From: UBA7662 sp943369355
GTDB lineage: Bacteria > Bacteroidota > Bacteroidia > UBA7662
Length of the DNA stretch: 64,000 nt
Reading direction: 5' to 3'
NCBI GenBank assembly: GCA_943369355.1
Contig: CALRMX020000001.1
Coordinates: 558,001 to 622,000, forward strand
Shown here: positions 16,368 through 24,877 of the stretch, one piece after another
Position numbering within the stretch: the first letter of the stretch is position 1
Layout: each line of letters starts with the position of its first letter
The notes under the pieces: model-generated
Databases searched by the model: none
Seen by the model: the letters and a program-made list of their open reading frames with translations, nothing else
What the model was told of the DNA's origin: nothing
Position numbers and translations under genes: made by a program

Positions 16368-17029
16368 TGAAGGCAAGTTTAGAAGTTGCCGTTTTTTCAC
16401 TAACAGCTGCGCTTCAAGCGGCAAGGTGCGACATTCAGCGGTTGGAACTTTGTAGCGACTATGAAAAAGGCGGATTGAGTCCTACTTTCGAAGATCTGGC
16501 TTCTTTAAAAAAAAGCAGTTCAATTCCTGTTTACGTTATGCTCCGCAATCGGGCTGATTTCTCTTGCACTGCTACAGATTTCAAACATTTACTACGCGAA
16601 ATGAATGAATTTAAAGCCCTTGGTGCAGACGGATTTGTATTTGGTTTTCTTTCAGAAGATCGAACCCTGAACGAAAAATTCAATCGCGGTCTCTTAGAAG
16701 AAGCAGAATTGCCTAGTACCCTTCACCGCTGTATTGACCATACGTTAAATCCGCTAAATGCCTTGCAGGTTGCAGAGAATTGGGGATTTGCGCAAGTATT
16801 GAGCTCTGGCGGTGAATCAAATGCGCTTTTGGGCATGAAAAATCTTGAAAAATGGTGTCAACACACGAAAATGACTATCATTGCGGGAGGCGGAATTAGG
16901 AGCTCAAATTTGCTTGAATTGAAACAAAACACGAATTTGGCGTGGTTTCACAGTGCTGCTTTAACTGGGCATAGCTTAGAACCCGACCAAAAGGAGATTA
17001 ATAAAATGCTGCAAGTATTATCCGAATGA
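16367..17029 (+). CDS. cutC: CutC-family TIM-barrel protein
   Basis: A 220-residue cytoplasmic protein matching CutC: start SLEVAVFSL, then RLELCSDYEKGGLSPT (about 26-41), PVYVMLRNR (about 53-61), GADGFVFGFL (about 86-95), HRCIDHT, QVLSSGGE, and IIAGGGI near residue 168. CutC is annotated as a copper-handling protein from E. coli work, yet no copper gene is nearby. Start and stop codons overlap both neighbours (TAATG with the upstream gene, ATGA with the mannosidase), so it is translationally coupled inside a glycan-degradation operon. I infer a role in sugar metabolism; biochemical function unproven. Confidence 0.93.
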   Translation: MKASLEVAVFSLTAALQAARCDIQRLELCSDYEKGGLSPTFEDLASLKKSSSIPVYVMLRNRADFSCTATDFKHLLREMNEFKALGADGFVFGFLSEDRTLNEKFNRGLLEEAELPSTLHRCIDHTLNPLNALQVAENWGFAQVLSSGGESNALLGMKNLEKWCQHTKMTIIAGGGIRSSNLLELKQNTNLAWFHSAALTGHSLEPDQKEINKMLQVLSE

Positions 17030-19509
17030 GATACGCTGCTCTAATTATTGCAATGTTTTTTAGTCTAACTGCTTTAAGCCAGGAAGACAAAAGCTTAAAC
17101 GGCAGTTGGGAGTTCAGAAGAGCTGGAACACGGTTTTGGCAGCCTGCCACGGTTCCCGGTCATGTTCATACCGACTTGCTTGCATTGGATAGTATTCCTG
17201 ACCCTTGGCTCAACGATAATGAACTCACTGTTCAATGGGTAGATTCGGTAGATTGGGAGTATCGTCATTTTTTTTCACTAAACAGTGCGGAAGCGAACCA
17301 TCCAAGGGCGGTACTCCAATTCGACGGCATTGATACCGAAGCCGAAATTTGGCTAAATGGTTTTCGCCTCTTTGCTGCTTCCAATATGTTCAGGAGGTAC
17401 GAACTTACGGTAAGCGGCAAGTTAAAGCCAGGCAAAAATCAATTAGAAGTTCGGTTCAAGTCGGCCTTGAAAAGTGGTTCAGAAAAGGCTGCAGCCTTCG
17501 GCATACGTTTGCCTGGTTCCGAAAGCGCCTTTGTAAGAAAGGCAGCTTATCAATACGGCTGGGACTGGGCACCACGGTTGATTGGTTGTGGCATATGGAA
17601 ACCCATTACGTTACGGTTTGAGCCAACGGCTCGTTTCTCATCCAATATCGCGTTCGACTATCCAGTTTTAAACGATTCTCTGGCTATTGTGCGCGTGAGA
17701 GGCGTACTTTCAGGTGAGTTAGAAGAGGAATTAGAAGTAGAAGCTGCCATTTATACACAAGGAAGATGGATGCGTCAAACCATCCATACCAATGGTGCCG
17801 ACCAGTTTAGTTTGCCTATGGCCATTGAAAATCCTGCGCGATGGTATCCGAATGGTTACGGGAAGCAGCATTTGTATCCTGTAAGAATGCGTCTACTTAA
17901 AAATGGCAAAATCTTAAGCGAACGAAACTATCGCATCGGCCTACGCACGGTGCAGTGGGTTCAACAGAAAGACAGCGTAGGAGCTGGTTTTGGTGTTTTG
18001 GTAAATGGCAAACCTATCTTTATCAAAGGTGCGAACTGGGTACCAGCAGATGCTTTCCCGGCACGGATACCCGATAGTCTCTACCACAGCTGGGTAGCTA
18101 AAGCGCACAAAGCAAATTTGAATATGCTTCGGGTATGGGGTGGTGGTATCTATGCCGATGAGGCCTTTCTCAATGCCTGTGATAGCCTAGGTATATTGGT
18201 TTGGCATGACTTTATGTTTGCCAATACCCCATATCCAGCCGAAACCGCTTTTGTCGACAATGTGCGAGATGAACTCGTTCAGCAAATTGAACGTATGCGT
18301 CACCGCCCGTCAATTGCCTTGTGGTGCGGCAATAACGAAATCACGGAGGGCTTTTACAATTGGGGCTGGCCAAAACAGTTTGGGTGGACCCCAGCAGATA
18401 GTAGCCGCTTACATCAAATGAACAACGCATTGTTTGAAAATCAATTTGCGTATCTGGTCAAACAGCTTGATCCCCAACGTTATTACCATCCCTCCTCTCC
18501 TGCCAACGGTTGGGGTAAGGCAAAGGCCTATACCGAAGGAGATGTGCATTATTGGGGTGTTTGGTGGGGCTTCGAACCTTTCGAAAATTATTCAACTAAA
18601 GTAGGTCGTTTTGTATCAGAATACGGATTTCAGGGATATCCATCTGCAGAAGTGCTGACAAAATATATACCCGATTGGGAGTTCCCTGCCAGCTGGGGAT
18701 TGAAAAAGCATCAGAAACATCCTACTGGCGACTCTACCATAAACCATTACGTTTTGCGGTATTTCCATGCCCCGGGAAGCAAAGAGGATTTAAGAGAAAT
18801 CTCACAGTTGAATCAAGCTTTCGGCATGCAACAGGCGATGGAAGCACATCGGTTTGCTCAGCCTTATTGTATGGGTTCTCTGTTCTGGCAATGGAACGAT
18901 AGCTGGCCCGCAATCTCCTGGAGTGTGCTCGATATTGCAGGTAATCCCAAAGCCGCTTATTATCAAGTAAAACGAAGTTTTGCGCCTCACGCCTTGGTGC
19001 TTAAAGAAGATGCAAAAAAGTTGAATGTTTGGCTACTCAGCGACACCCTTCTGAAGTACAAGCTTCAATTGAAAGTGAGTATTTATCGATTTGACGGCCG
19101 ATTGCTTGTAGATACTTCTCTCTCCATGAATCAACCCAAAGAGCTTAAACAATTATTAGTTGGCTTAGAACTACCCAAAGCTATTGGTGCTAGGGATACC
19201 AACTGGATTGCTCAAGCCATTTTACTCGTCGATAAACAAGAACTTAGTCGTAACTGGTATTTCAGGGGTCCTCCTTCGCGACTACCCTTGCAAGAAGTGC
19301 AAGTAACTTATCAAGAAGAAGAAGGAAGCTGGAATTTGAAGGTGAATAAACCAACACTTTATTTTCGGACCATTCCGTCGAAAGGCGAGCATCTTGAATT
19401 TATTCATTTGATGCCCGGCGAAAAAATTCCTATTGGTGAGCCGGCCGAAATCAAAGAAATCAAACATTACAATGCCACCCGTAGATACGATAGTTATTTA
19501 CGGAATTGA
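17026..19509 (+). CDS. Exported beta-mannosidase (GH2)
   Basis: Hydrolyses terminal beta-mannose, such as the Man-beta-1,4-GlcNAc of N-glycan cores. The 827-residue protein has a signal peptide (MRYAALIIAMFFSLTALS), a sugar-binding domain (about 25-200, with TVPGHVHTDLLALD typical of mannosidases), an immunoglobulin-like domain and a barrel. The acid/base Glu sits in WCGNNEI (about residues 430-436) and the nucleophile Glu in FVSEYGFQG (about 529-537). It overlaps cutC by 4 nt (ATGA). With the hexosaminidase and glycosylasparaginase it supplies the hydrolases needed for the Man-GlcNAc-GlcNAc-Asn core. A mannan substrate is possible but not favoured by the neighbours. Confidence 0.94.
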   Translation: MRYAALIIAMFFSLTALSQEDKSLNGSWEFRRAGTRFWQPATVPGHVHTDLLALDSIPDPWLNDNELTVQWVDSVDWEYRHFFSLNSAEANHPRAVLQFDGIDTEAEIWLNGFRLFAASNMFRRYELTVSGKLKPGKNQLEVRFKSALKSGSEKAAAFGIRLPGSESAFVRKAAYQYGWDWAPRLIGCGIWKPITLRFEPTARFSSNIAFDYPVLNDSLAIVRVRGVLSGELEEELEVEAAIYTQGRWMRQTIHTNGADQFSLPMAIENPARWYPNGYGKQHLYPVRMRLLKNGKILSERNYRIGLRTVQWVQQKDSVGAGFGVLVNGKPIFIKGANWVPADAFPARIPDSLYHSWVAKAHKANLNMLRVWGGGIYADEAFLNACDSLGILVWHDFMFANTPYPAETAFVDNVRDELVQQIERMRHRPSIALWCGNNEITEGFYNWGWPKQFGWTPADSSRLHQMNNALFENQFAYLVKQLDPQRYYHPSSPANGWGKAKAYTEGDVHYWGVWWGFEPFENYSTKVGRFVSEYGFQGYPSAEVLTKYIPDWEFPASWGLKKHQKHPTGDSTINHYVLRYFHAPGSKEDLREISQLNQAFGMQQAMEAHRFAQPYCMGSLFWQWNDSWPAISWSVLDIAGNPKAAYYQVKRSFAPHALVLKEDAKKLNVWLLSDTLLKYKLQLKVSIYRFDGRLLVDTSLSMNQPKELKQLLVGLELPKAIGARDTNWIAQAILLVDKQELSRNWYFRGPPSRLPLQEVQVTYQEEEGSWNLKVNKPTLYFRTIPSKGEHLEFIHLMPGEKIPIGEPAEIKEIKHYNATRRYDSYLRN

Positions 19510-19574
19510 CGCACAAAGAAACAATAAGGCAAATAGTCAATACACTAGTTAAAGACTGAGCTTTCAGAGCAAAA

Positions 19575-19582
19575 TAACTTTG
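19575..19582 (+). promoter_or_regulatory. -7 box of the T9SS propeller gene
   Basis: TAACTTTG matches TAnnTTTG exactly and lies 16 nt upstream of the ATG at 19599. I do not see a TTG at the usual -33 distance. Confidence 0.4.
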
Positions 19583-19598
19583 GTCATAAATTAAACCT

Positions 19599-21944
19599 AT
19601 GAAAAAGTTATTTCTACTCTTGTTTCTGATTAGTGTTTTGCCGTTTTATTCTCATGCGCAAACGCTAAGCGCTCCCACTACCGAAAACGTTTTTGGTGGA
19701 ACCGTTCAGGATATCGAAGTCTTTGCATTTCATCCCGATTCAGTTTGTGTGGTTCTCGCATCACAAAGTGCCAATTCTATCTTTTTTGCGAAGGCGAAAA
19801 GGGGTTCATCTCGTGTAAACCTACGCTTGCACGCGCTCCCTTCAGCCGATATCAATGATGGATTTGGCGACTCCATCCGGCAGTTGGAAGTCCATGGAAG
19901 AACAGGCACCATATTCTTTCTAGTTACGGGTCGCTTGTATCGAACTACTTTAAGCTCTACTACAGCCACCCAAATCGATCAGTTGGTAAAGTCGTTCATG
20001 ATTCAAGGCGACACCTTGGTGATGGTTAAGAACAATCGTTTTCCGAGTGGTAACGATACCTTAGCGTGGGGGCCAATTAATAGTGCTGGCGTATTTACAG
20101 CGACAAATGGCCGCAGCCTGTTACGTGCTTACAACGAGCCTCCGCAGCTATTGATAAATCCTTCCAACAACCGTTTACACATTTTTGATAGAGGAGCTAG
20201 CCCGCATATGTACATGTTGGGTGATGCATTTAATGCAATGACCAACAGCACAGCTTTGACTTCGGCTATTAACCCTGCACCTACAGTTCCCAATACCGAG
20301 TGGCGCACCTATGGTATTGCACCAAATGGCGACTGGTATGTGGCTGGTCAGCCGCCTTTGAATACCCCAACGGTAGTTGATCGCAAGATAGCATGGTCGT
20401 ACAACAATGGCGCAACTTGGAGTCATACCTCCATGAATGCTCCCGGACCAATTGGAGGTGTGGTTGGCAACAATATGCTCATAGAGGATGCAGGTGGAGC
20501 GCGCACGATTTATATCGGTTCTATGATCCTGAAAGACACCGCTTTTATGTCGGCTTGGGTAAATCCAGGTTCTGCTTATATCGAAAATTTCAACCGCGTG
20601 AACGACGCTATAACCAAAAGAGACCCAATCAATCCTGACATTAAGTACCACGCAACCAATGTAGGGTTTGGATATTCGACCGGACGTGGTGACTCCATTT
20701 TTGCATGGAATACTGGTTTTGAGGCTGTTCAGGTGAATGATATCGACATGACAGCAAGCTTCAATATTGGTTGGATTGCCTCTAAATCGGGTTTATTTAA
20801 AGTAGAGAATTACAAAACGCCAAGCCCTACCTGGTATCCTCCTCGTTATCCAAATGGCGATGGAGCACCTTGTCAGGCAATCGCCATCGACCCTTCGAAC
20901 GACCAACGCGTTTTTGCTGGAAACCAACGGATTTACCGCACTGTAACAGGAGGCAGCCCTTCAGGCACTTCTCCCGATGGTTGGGACAGAGTGTTTACCC
21001 CTGAGTCTGCACCCTATAATTTTAACAGAATTAATTCCTACTGCACTTCCATTAAGGTGTCGCCAGACAGCGCAAATATTGTAATGGCAGGTTTTAGTCA
21101 ACTATATTCCGACAAAGGTGGCCTCTTTTGGAGTAAAGACGGCGGCAACAATTGGAATCAGCTTTTACTGAGAACATCTTCGATGGGCCAAGATGTTGAC
21201 GTAAACGATATTGCATTCACTTTCGAAGCAGGTCAGGTAGTGGCCTACATAGGGGTAGAAGCCGACGTAACCACTGCTGGTGCATACGGATTGTTTAAAG
21301 CCGTTTGGAATGGTTCAACGTGGACTACATCTCGAGACGGCAGCTATGGAGCTACCGATGCAATCATCGACTTGCATTTAAATGCTTCGAGAGATAGTTT
21401 GCTGGTTCTGAACTACGACCCGGGCATCTTACCAGTGAATAACATTCAAGTTAAAGCACTATCTACTTCTACTTGGAGTGGCTTACCTGGCCCAACTGGC
21501 GTAGGAGGTGTAGGCAGTGCTATTACCATAGGAGCCGGCCATGTTTTCTTAGCTATTGGGAAAGACATTTATGCCAGTCCGCTAACGAGCTTTTTCGCAT
21601 GGGCGTTGGCATACAGTTACCCTGCTGGCACTCAGATAAATGCCTTGTTTTACGACGATTTATTGGTAGGAACAGGAACTGGTTTATATGGCCACGACTT
21701 CAATCCATTGAGTAGTTCGGTAATGACAATCAACCGATCAACCAAATTGGTTTATCCTAATCCAGTGCACGACCGTCTGTTTTTTGAAGGCATGCATCGA
21801 TTGCGACTTTACAACGCACTGGGTCAACTGGTTTACCAAAGCATGGAAAAAGAAAATGAGATTAATACCCAACACCTGCAACCTGGCTTGTATTTCATAG
21901 CCTTCGACGATGGGACTATAGGGAAATTTATTGTAAAACACTGA
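19599..21944 (+). CDS. T9SS-exported beta-propeller (sortilin/BNR-like) protein
   Basis: A 781-residue secreted protein: signal peptide (MKKLFLLLFLISVLPFYSHA), then a body of repeated propeller blades with BNR-like turns such as SYNNGATWSH, SKDGGNNWNQ and IAIDPSNDQRVFAGN, and a C-terminal type A sorting domain beginning YPNPVHDRLFFEG (about residue 719) and ending GLYFIAFDDGTIGKFIVKH. The tail directs export by T9SS and surface attachment or release. No enzyme active site is recognised; propellers of this kind often bind glycans or proteins. It follows the glycan operon by 89 nt with its own -7 box, so it is probably separately transcribed. A strong terminator follows. Confidence 0.88.
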   Translation: MKKLFLLLFLISVLPFYSHAQTLSAPTTENVFGGTVQDIEVFAFHPDSVCVVLASQSANSIFFAKAKRGSSRVNLRLHALPSADINDGFGDSIRQLEVHGRTGTIFFLVTGRLYRTTLSSTTATQIDQLVKSFMIQGDTLVMVKNNRFPSGNDTLAWGPINSAGVFTATNGRSLLRAYNEPPQLLINPSNNRLHIFDRGASPHMYMLGDAFNAMTNSTALTSAINPAPTVPNTEWRTYGIAPNGDWYVAGQPPLNTPTVVDRKIAWSYNNGATWSHTSMNAPGPIGGVVGNNMLIEDAGGARTIYIGSMILKDTAFMSAWVNPGSAYIENFNRVNDAITKRDPINPDIKYHATNVGFGYSTGRGDSIFAWNTGFEAVQVNDIDMTASFNIGWIASKSGLFKVENYKTPSPTWYPPRYPNGDGAPCQAIAIDPSNDQRVFAGNQRIYRTVTGGSPSGTSPDGWDRVFTPESAPYNFNRINSYCTSIKVSPDSANIVMAGFSQLYSDKGGLFWSKDGGNNWNQLLLRTSSMGQDVDVNDIAFTFEAGQVVAYIGVEADVTTAGAYGLFKAVWNGSTWTTSRDGSYGATDAIIDLHLNASRDSLLVLNYDPGILPVNNIQVKALSTSTWSGLPGPTGVGGVGSAITIGAGHVFLAIGKDIYASPLTSFFAWALAYSYPAGTQINALFYDDLLVGTGTGLYGHDFNPLSSSVMTINRSTKLVYPNPVHDRLFFEGMHRLRLYNALGQLVYQSMEKENEINTQHLQPGLYFIAFDDGTIGKFIVKH

Positions 21945-21950
21945 TCAAGA

Positions 21951-21974
21951 AAGCCGGGACCACCCGGCTTTTTT
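21951..21974. terminator. Hairpin terminator between the propeller gene and the convergent gene
   Basis: AAGCCGGG (21951-21958) pairs with CCCGGCTT (21963-21970) around the loop ACCA, followed by TTTT on plus. The stem abuts the stop of the minus-strand gene, where a weaker T run would also allow termination. Confidence 0.85.
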
Positions 21975-22443
21975 ATTCACTTATTGGATTAGGCACAAAT
22001 AAGCCCCATTCATCATTTTGAAATCTACATCCTTTAAACGTTTGGATCCAGTCTTTGAAATGAGGCTTGAGTTTTTCGACAGCTTCGAGCATTTGCACGC
22101 ATCGACGGCTATGTACTTTATCCAGCAAAATCAATTCATTACACAAAACATCGATTTCTCTAGCCGCTTTACGAATTAACGTGGCTGCTTCCATGAGTTG
22201 ATCGTAAGCCGCATCCTCGTGTACTTCAGCAAACTTATTGGTAATTAAATACACGTTGGAGTTCATTTCTTGGATGATTCGTTGAAGTTTATGCTTACGA
22301 AATTCACCACTCAAGAATAGAGCACTGCCTTTTATCTCTTCGGTTAATACGTAGGCTATCCGAACCATTTCCATTCCTAAATGATAAAAAGGAGCGTGAT
22401 GGACAGCAATATTGCCACCTGGAATTTCCTGAAGCGCGAACAT
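21973..22443 (-). CDS. Hypothetical helical protein, four-helix-bundle-like
   Basis: A 156-residue protein without signal peptide. Predicted content is almost wholly alpha-helical between residues 18 and 135: four amphipathic stretches (around 20-50, 51-75, 77-108, 112-135), a layout like four-helix-bundle proteins (S23/avd type), but I cannot match a family motif. The C-terminal 20 residues (CRFQNDEWGLFVPNPISE) are not helical. It stands alone between the T9SS propeller gene and the CotH genes. Function unknown. Confidence 0.7.
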   Translation of the reverse strand: MFALQEIPGGNIAVHHAPFYHLGMEMVRIAYVLTEEIKGSALFLSGEFRKHKLQRIIQEMNSNVYLITNKFAEVHEDAAYDQLMEAATLIRKAAREIDVLCNELILLDKVHSRRCVQMLEAVEKLKPHFKDWIQTFKGCRFQNDEWGLFVPNPISE

Positions 22444-22527
22444 AAGTTTAGTTTGCCTTAAGATAATACTGGGTTAGCACACTTCAAAACAATGCTTGAA
22501 TAAGAAAACTAATGCGCAAAAAAAACA

Positions 22528-24816
22528 CTAAGGATGCACCAGCATGTGCAAGTACTCTACGTGGACTTCGGTTTTTACTTGTACGAGATAATTGCCCGGT
22601 TGTAAATTAAGTTGTACTTCTTCCAACTTGGCACCGCTCAAATTGTGCTCGGCACACAATCTCCCATCGGCAGTGAGCACCCTAATTTTCCCGGCTCTTT
22701 GTAATTCATTCACTAGCTGAAAACGCCCGAAGTTTGGGTTTGGATACAGCCGAAAGTAACTCCGATGTTTGGATTGACTTACTGAAGTAGGTAAGTTGGG
22801 CCTTCCTGGTGTAGGAACAATAAAACTAGTCCAACTTGCATTCCCATCACTCATGCGTCCCCAGCTCACATCAACTTGCTGGGCCCCAAAGCTCACAGAG
22901 TCGACCAATTTGTAGGTTCCATTTTCGGATTTGAACATGAACAAACTTTCTCCGTTACGCGATAAACCAAAGTTGGTATGAAGAGGTCCCCAAGTAGGAA
23001 TTCCACTAGCCCAAACCAATACATGCGTTTGAGGGCCAATCTTTACATTGGGAAAACTCCATTTGTTCGGATTGCCAGCGTTATCTGTTAAAAAGTAGCC
23101 AGCAAGCGCAATACTGTCGGTCGACTGATTTAAAAGCTCTATCCAATCCGAAAATGCTCCGGTATTGTCCTGAATGGTCCCAGCATTATCCGCCATCAGT
23201 TCGTTAATTACCAAAGGACCAGTTTGAGAAATAGACAGTTGTGCAGGCATACAGGGTCGAGTCCGTACATTAAATTGGCCATCTTCGGCTTCCCATTGAT
23301 AGGTTAGCGTGCCCACATTTAAACGTGCGCTCAATACATTGCTGTACACGCCATCACCTGCTAAACCGTCGTCGTGTTGTCCGTCGTCGAAAAGCGGCAA
23401 CGAAAACTGTTGGCCTGCCCAAGTGTATTTAACGCGAACGGTTGGCGACGACTGTTCATCTTCAACTAACGCGGTAAACCTGATCTCCTGTCCCAGATAT
23501 TGCCCTTGCACTTGAGTTCTTCGGATGACTGGGGCGATGTTGGACGACGTTGGTAAAAAACCAATATTTGCCACTGCACGAGCGTTAAAGAAGGGTTTAA
23601 TGCCCATTTTTACATGCCCCAAGGCAGAAGTCTTGGTGAATGACTGTAAAAAATCGGCATTAGAGTACCCATAATCCAAGGTGCGAAACTGATCTGCCAA
23701 GGCCGCCGGTGTTATTTGCGTATGCAAGCTATCGAGCCAACTCATCCATGAACCTTGCTGCATGTAGTCGCTAACGCGCTTCAGATAAAAATTGAAGATG
23801 TTTCTCGCCTCTTGATTTGCCATTAACTTTTCGTAGAGCGGCCGCGGCTGATTAGGTTTCCAGGTGTACGGACTAGTCGATTGCCAGTTGATACCAAACC
23901 AGTCTATTCCTAGAGAGTTGTCTACATCGTAAGGCAGATACTCGAATTTGTTAGTTGCTGCATTTTTGTATAGGTAAAAATTGTTCTTGTTGTAGTAGCC
24001 ATCCCAATTCCCGGTGCTTACATCTATAGCCAATGCAAGCAAATAATCTTCTACGTTAAAAACAGTATCTAAGGCACATAGGATTTGTGCAGCAGGTGTC
24101 TGATGCAGTACACGAATGAAATGTGCTAAATCAGCGTAGTTGTCGGCTGTTGTATTGGTTTGCAAGTCATAAGCTCTCCTACCTTGTGAAGTGAACTTAT
24201 AGTCATTCGGATTGTTAGAGATATAAACGAGATCAGCCGGGTATAAACACTTGTAAAGATTACCGGTTTCGTTACCGTATCGACTCAAAACAAAATCATC
24301 GTTAATGTGCTCTACATTCACGTATAAACCCCTGTAAACACCGTTAATATAAAGTTCAGTGTGATTGGCCCTCGCCCCTGCCGACCCTAAACGATCGGTC
24401 AATTCCCAAAAAATCTTCGCTCGCGACAGGGATGGGTCGTTGTGGTTCCCGATTAAATTGAAGTCTTTGAACCCCTTGTAGCGAGCCCCTGGATTAAACG
24501 TGTTTACCGATATCCGAAAAGATTTTTTTCCAGCACCGCGCGAAGTATTTCCTCTCAATCTAAAACCTACTTGTTGAATCGTATCCCGCTCAATCCCTCG
24601 TCGAAAAATCATTTTTGCCGGATACTCGTGGTCACTGCTCAAATTATTTGGGTGCAATAAAGCAGCGAGGCTATCGGGGTGTATGATAATGTCGATCCTA
24701 GTAAGCGAGCTATCCTCGAAAACGTATCCTGCTTTCGGATTAAGCTTTAGTTGCGCCCACGACGATGTACCATACAACTGAAATATCAACAAAAGTGAAA
24801 TCAAATGGTATGGCAT
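22528..24816 (-). CDS. T9SS-exported CotH-type kinase with lamin-tail domain
   Basis: CotH proteins are atypical protein kinases, first studied as spore-coat kinases. This 762-residue protein has a signal peptide (about 1-21), a CotH domain (about 30-400), a linker, a lamin-tail-like domain (about 535-650, starting VINELMADNAG) and a T9SS tail (YPNPNFGRFQL, about 693 on). Kinase features: RGNTSRGAGKKSF (88-100) for the phosphate-binding lysine, NWDG at 270-273 and YDVDNSLG at 296-303 with Asp297 and Asp299 as likely metal ligands. Export places the kinase at the cell surface, so the phosphate donor is a puzzle. Second gene of a two-gene operon 61 nt behind its paralogue, opposite the VTC operon. 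Confidence 0.9.
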   Translation of the reverse strand: MPYHLISLLLIFQLYGTSSWAQLKLNPKAGYVFEDSSLTRIDIIIHPDSLAALLHPNNLSSDHEYPAKMIFRRGIERDTIQQVGFRLRGNTSRGAGKKSFRISVNTFNPGARYKGFKDFNLIGNHNDPSLSRAKIFWELTDRLGSAGARANHTELYINGVYRGLYVNVEHINDDFVLSRYGNETGNLYKCLYPADLVYISNNPNDYKFTSQGRRAYDLQTNTTADNYADLAHFIRVLHQTPAAQILCALDTVFNVEDYLLALAIDVSTGNWDGYYNKNNFYLYKNAATNKFEYLPYDVDNSLGIDWFGINWQSTSPYTWKPNQPRPLYEKLMANQEARNIFNFYLKRVSDYMQQGSWMSWLDSLHTQITPAALADQFRTLDYGYSNADFLQSFTKTSALGHVKMGIKPFFNARAVANIGFLPTSSNIAPVIRRTQVQGQYLGQEIRFTALVEDEQSSPTVRVKYTWAGQQFSLPLFDDGQHDDGLAGDGVYSNVLSARLNVGTLTYQWEAEDGQFNVRTRPCMPAQLSISQTGPLVINELMADNAGTIQDNTGAFSDWIELLNQSTDSIALAGYFLTDNAGNPNKWSFPNVKIGPQTHVLVWASGIPTWGPLHTNFGLSRNGESLFMFKSENGTYKLVDSVSFGAQQVDVSWGRMSDGNASWTSFIVPTPGRPNLPTSVSQSKHRSYFRLYPNPNFGRFQLVNELQRAGKIRVLTADGRLCAEHNLSGAKLEEVQLNLQPGNYLVQVKTEVHVEYLHMLVHP

Positions 24817-24877
24817 AGTGCTGAATCAACGCTGACAATTACAAAATAAAAGTACCCAATTAGCACTTGGCAAACGA

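Noticed and set aside
20175..20651. 158-codon open frame on minus within the propeller gene
   Set aside because: Antisense shadow; the plus-strand gene has a signal peptide and T9SS tail over the same DNA.
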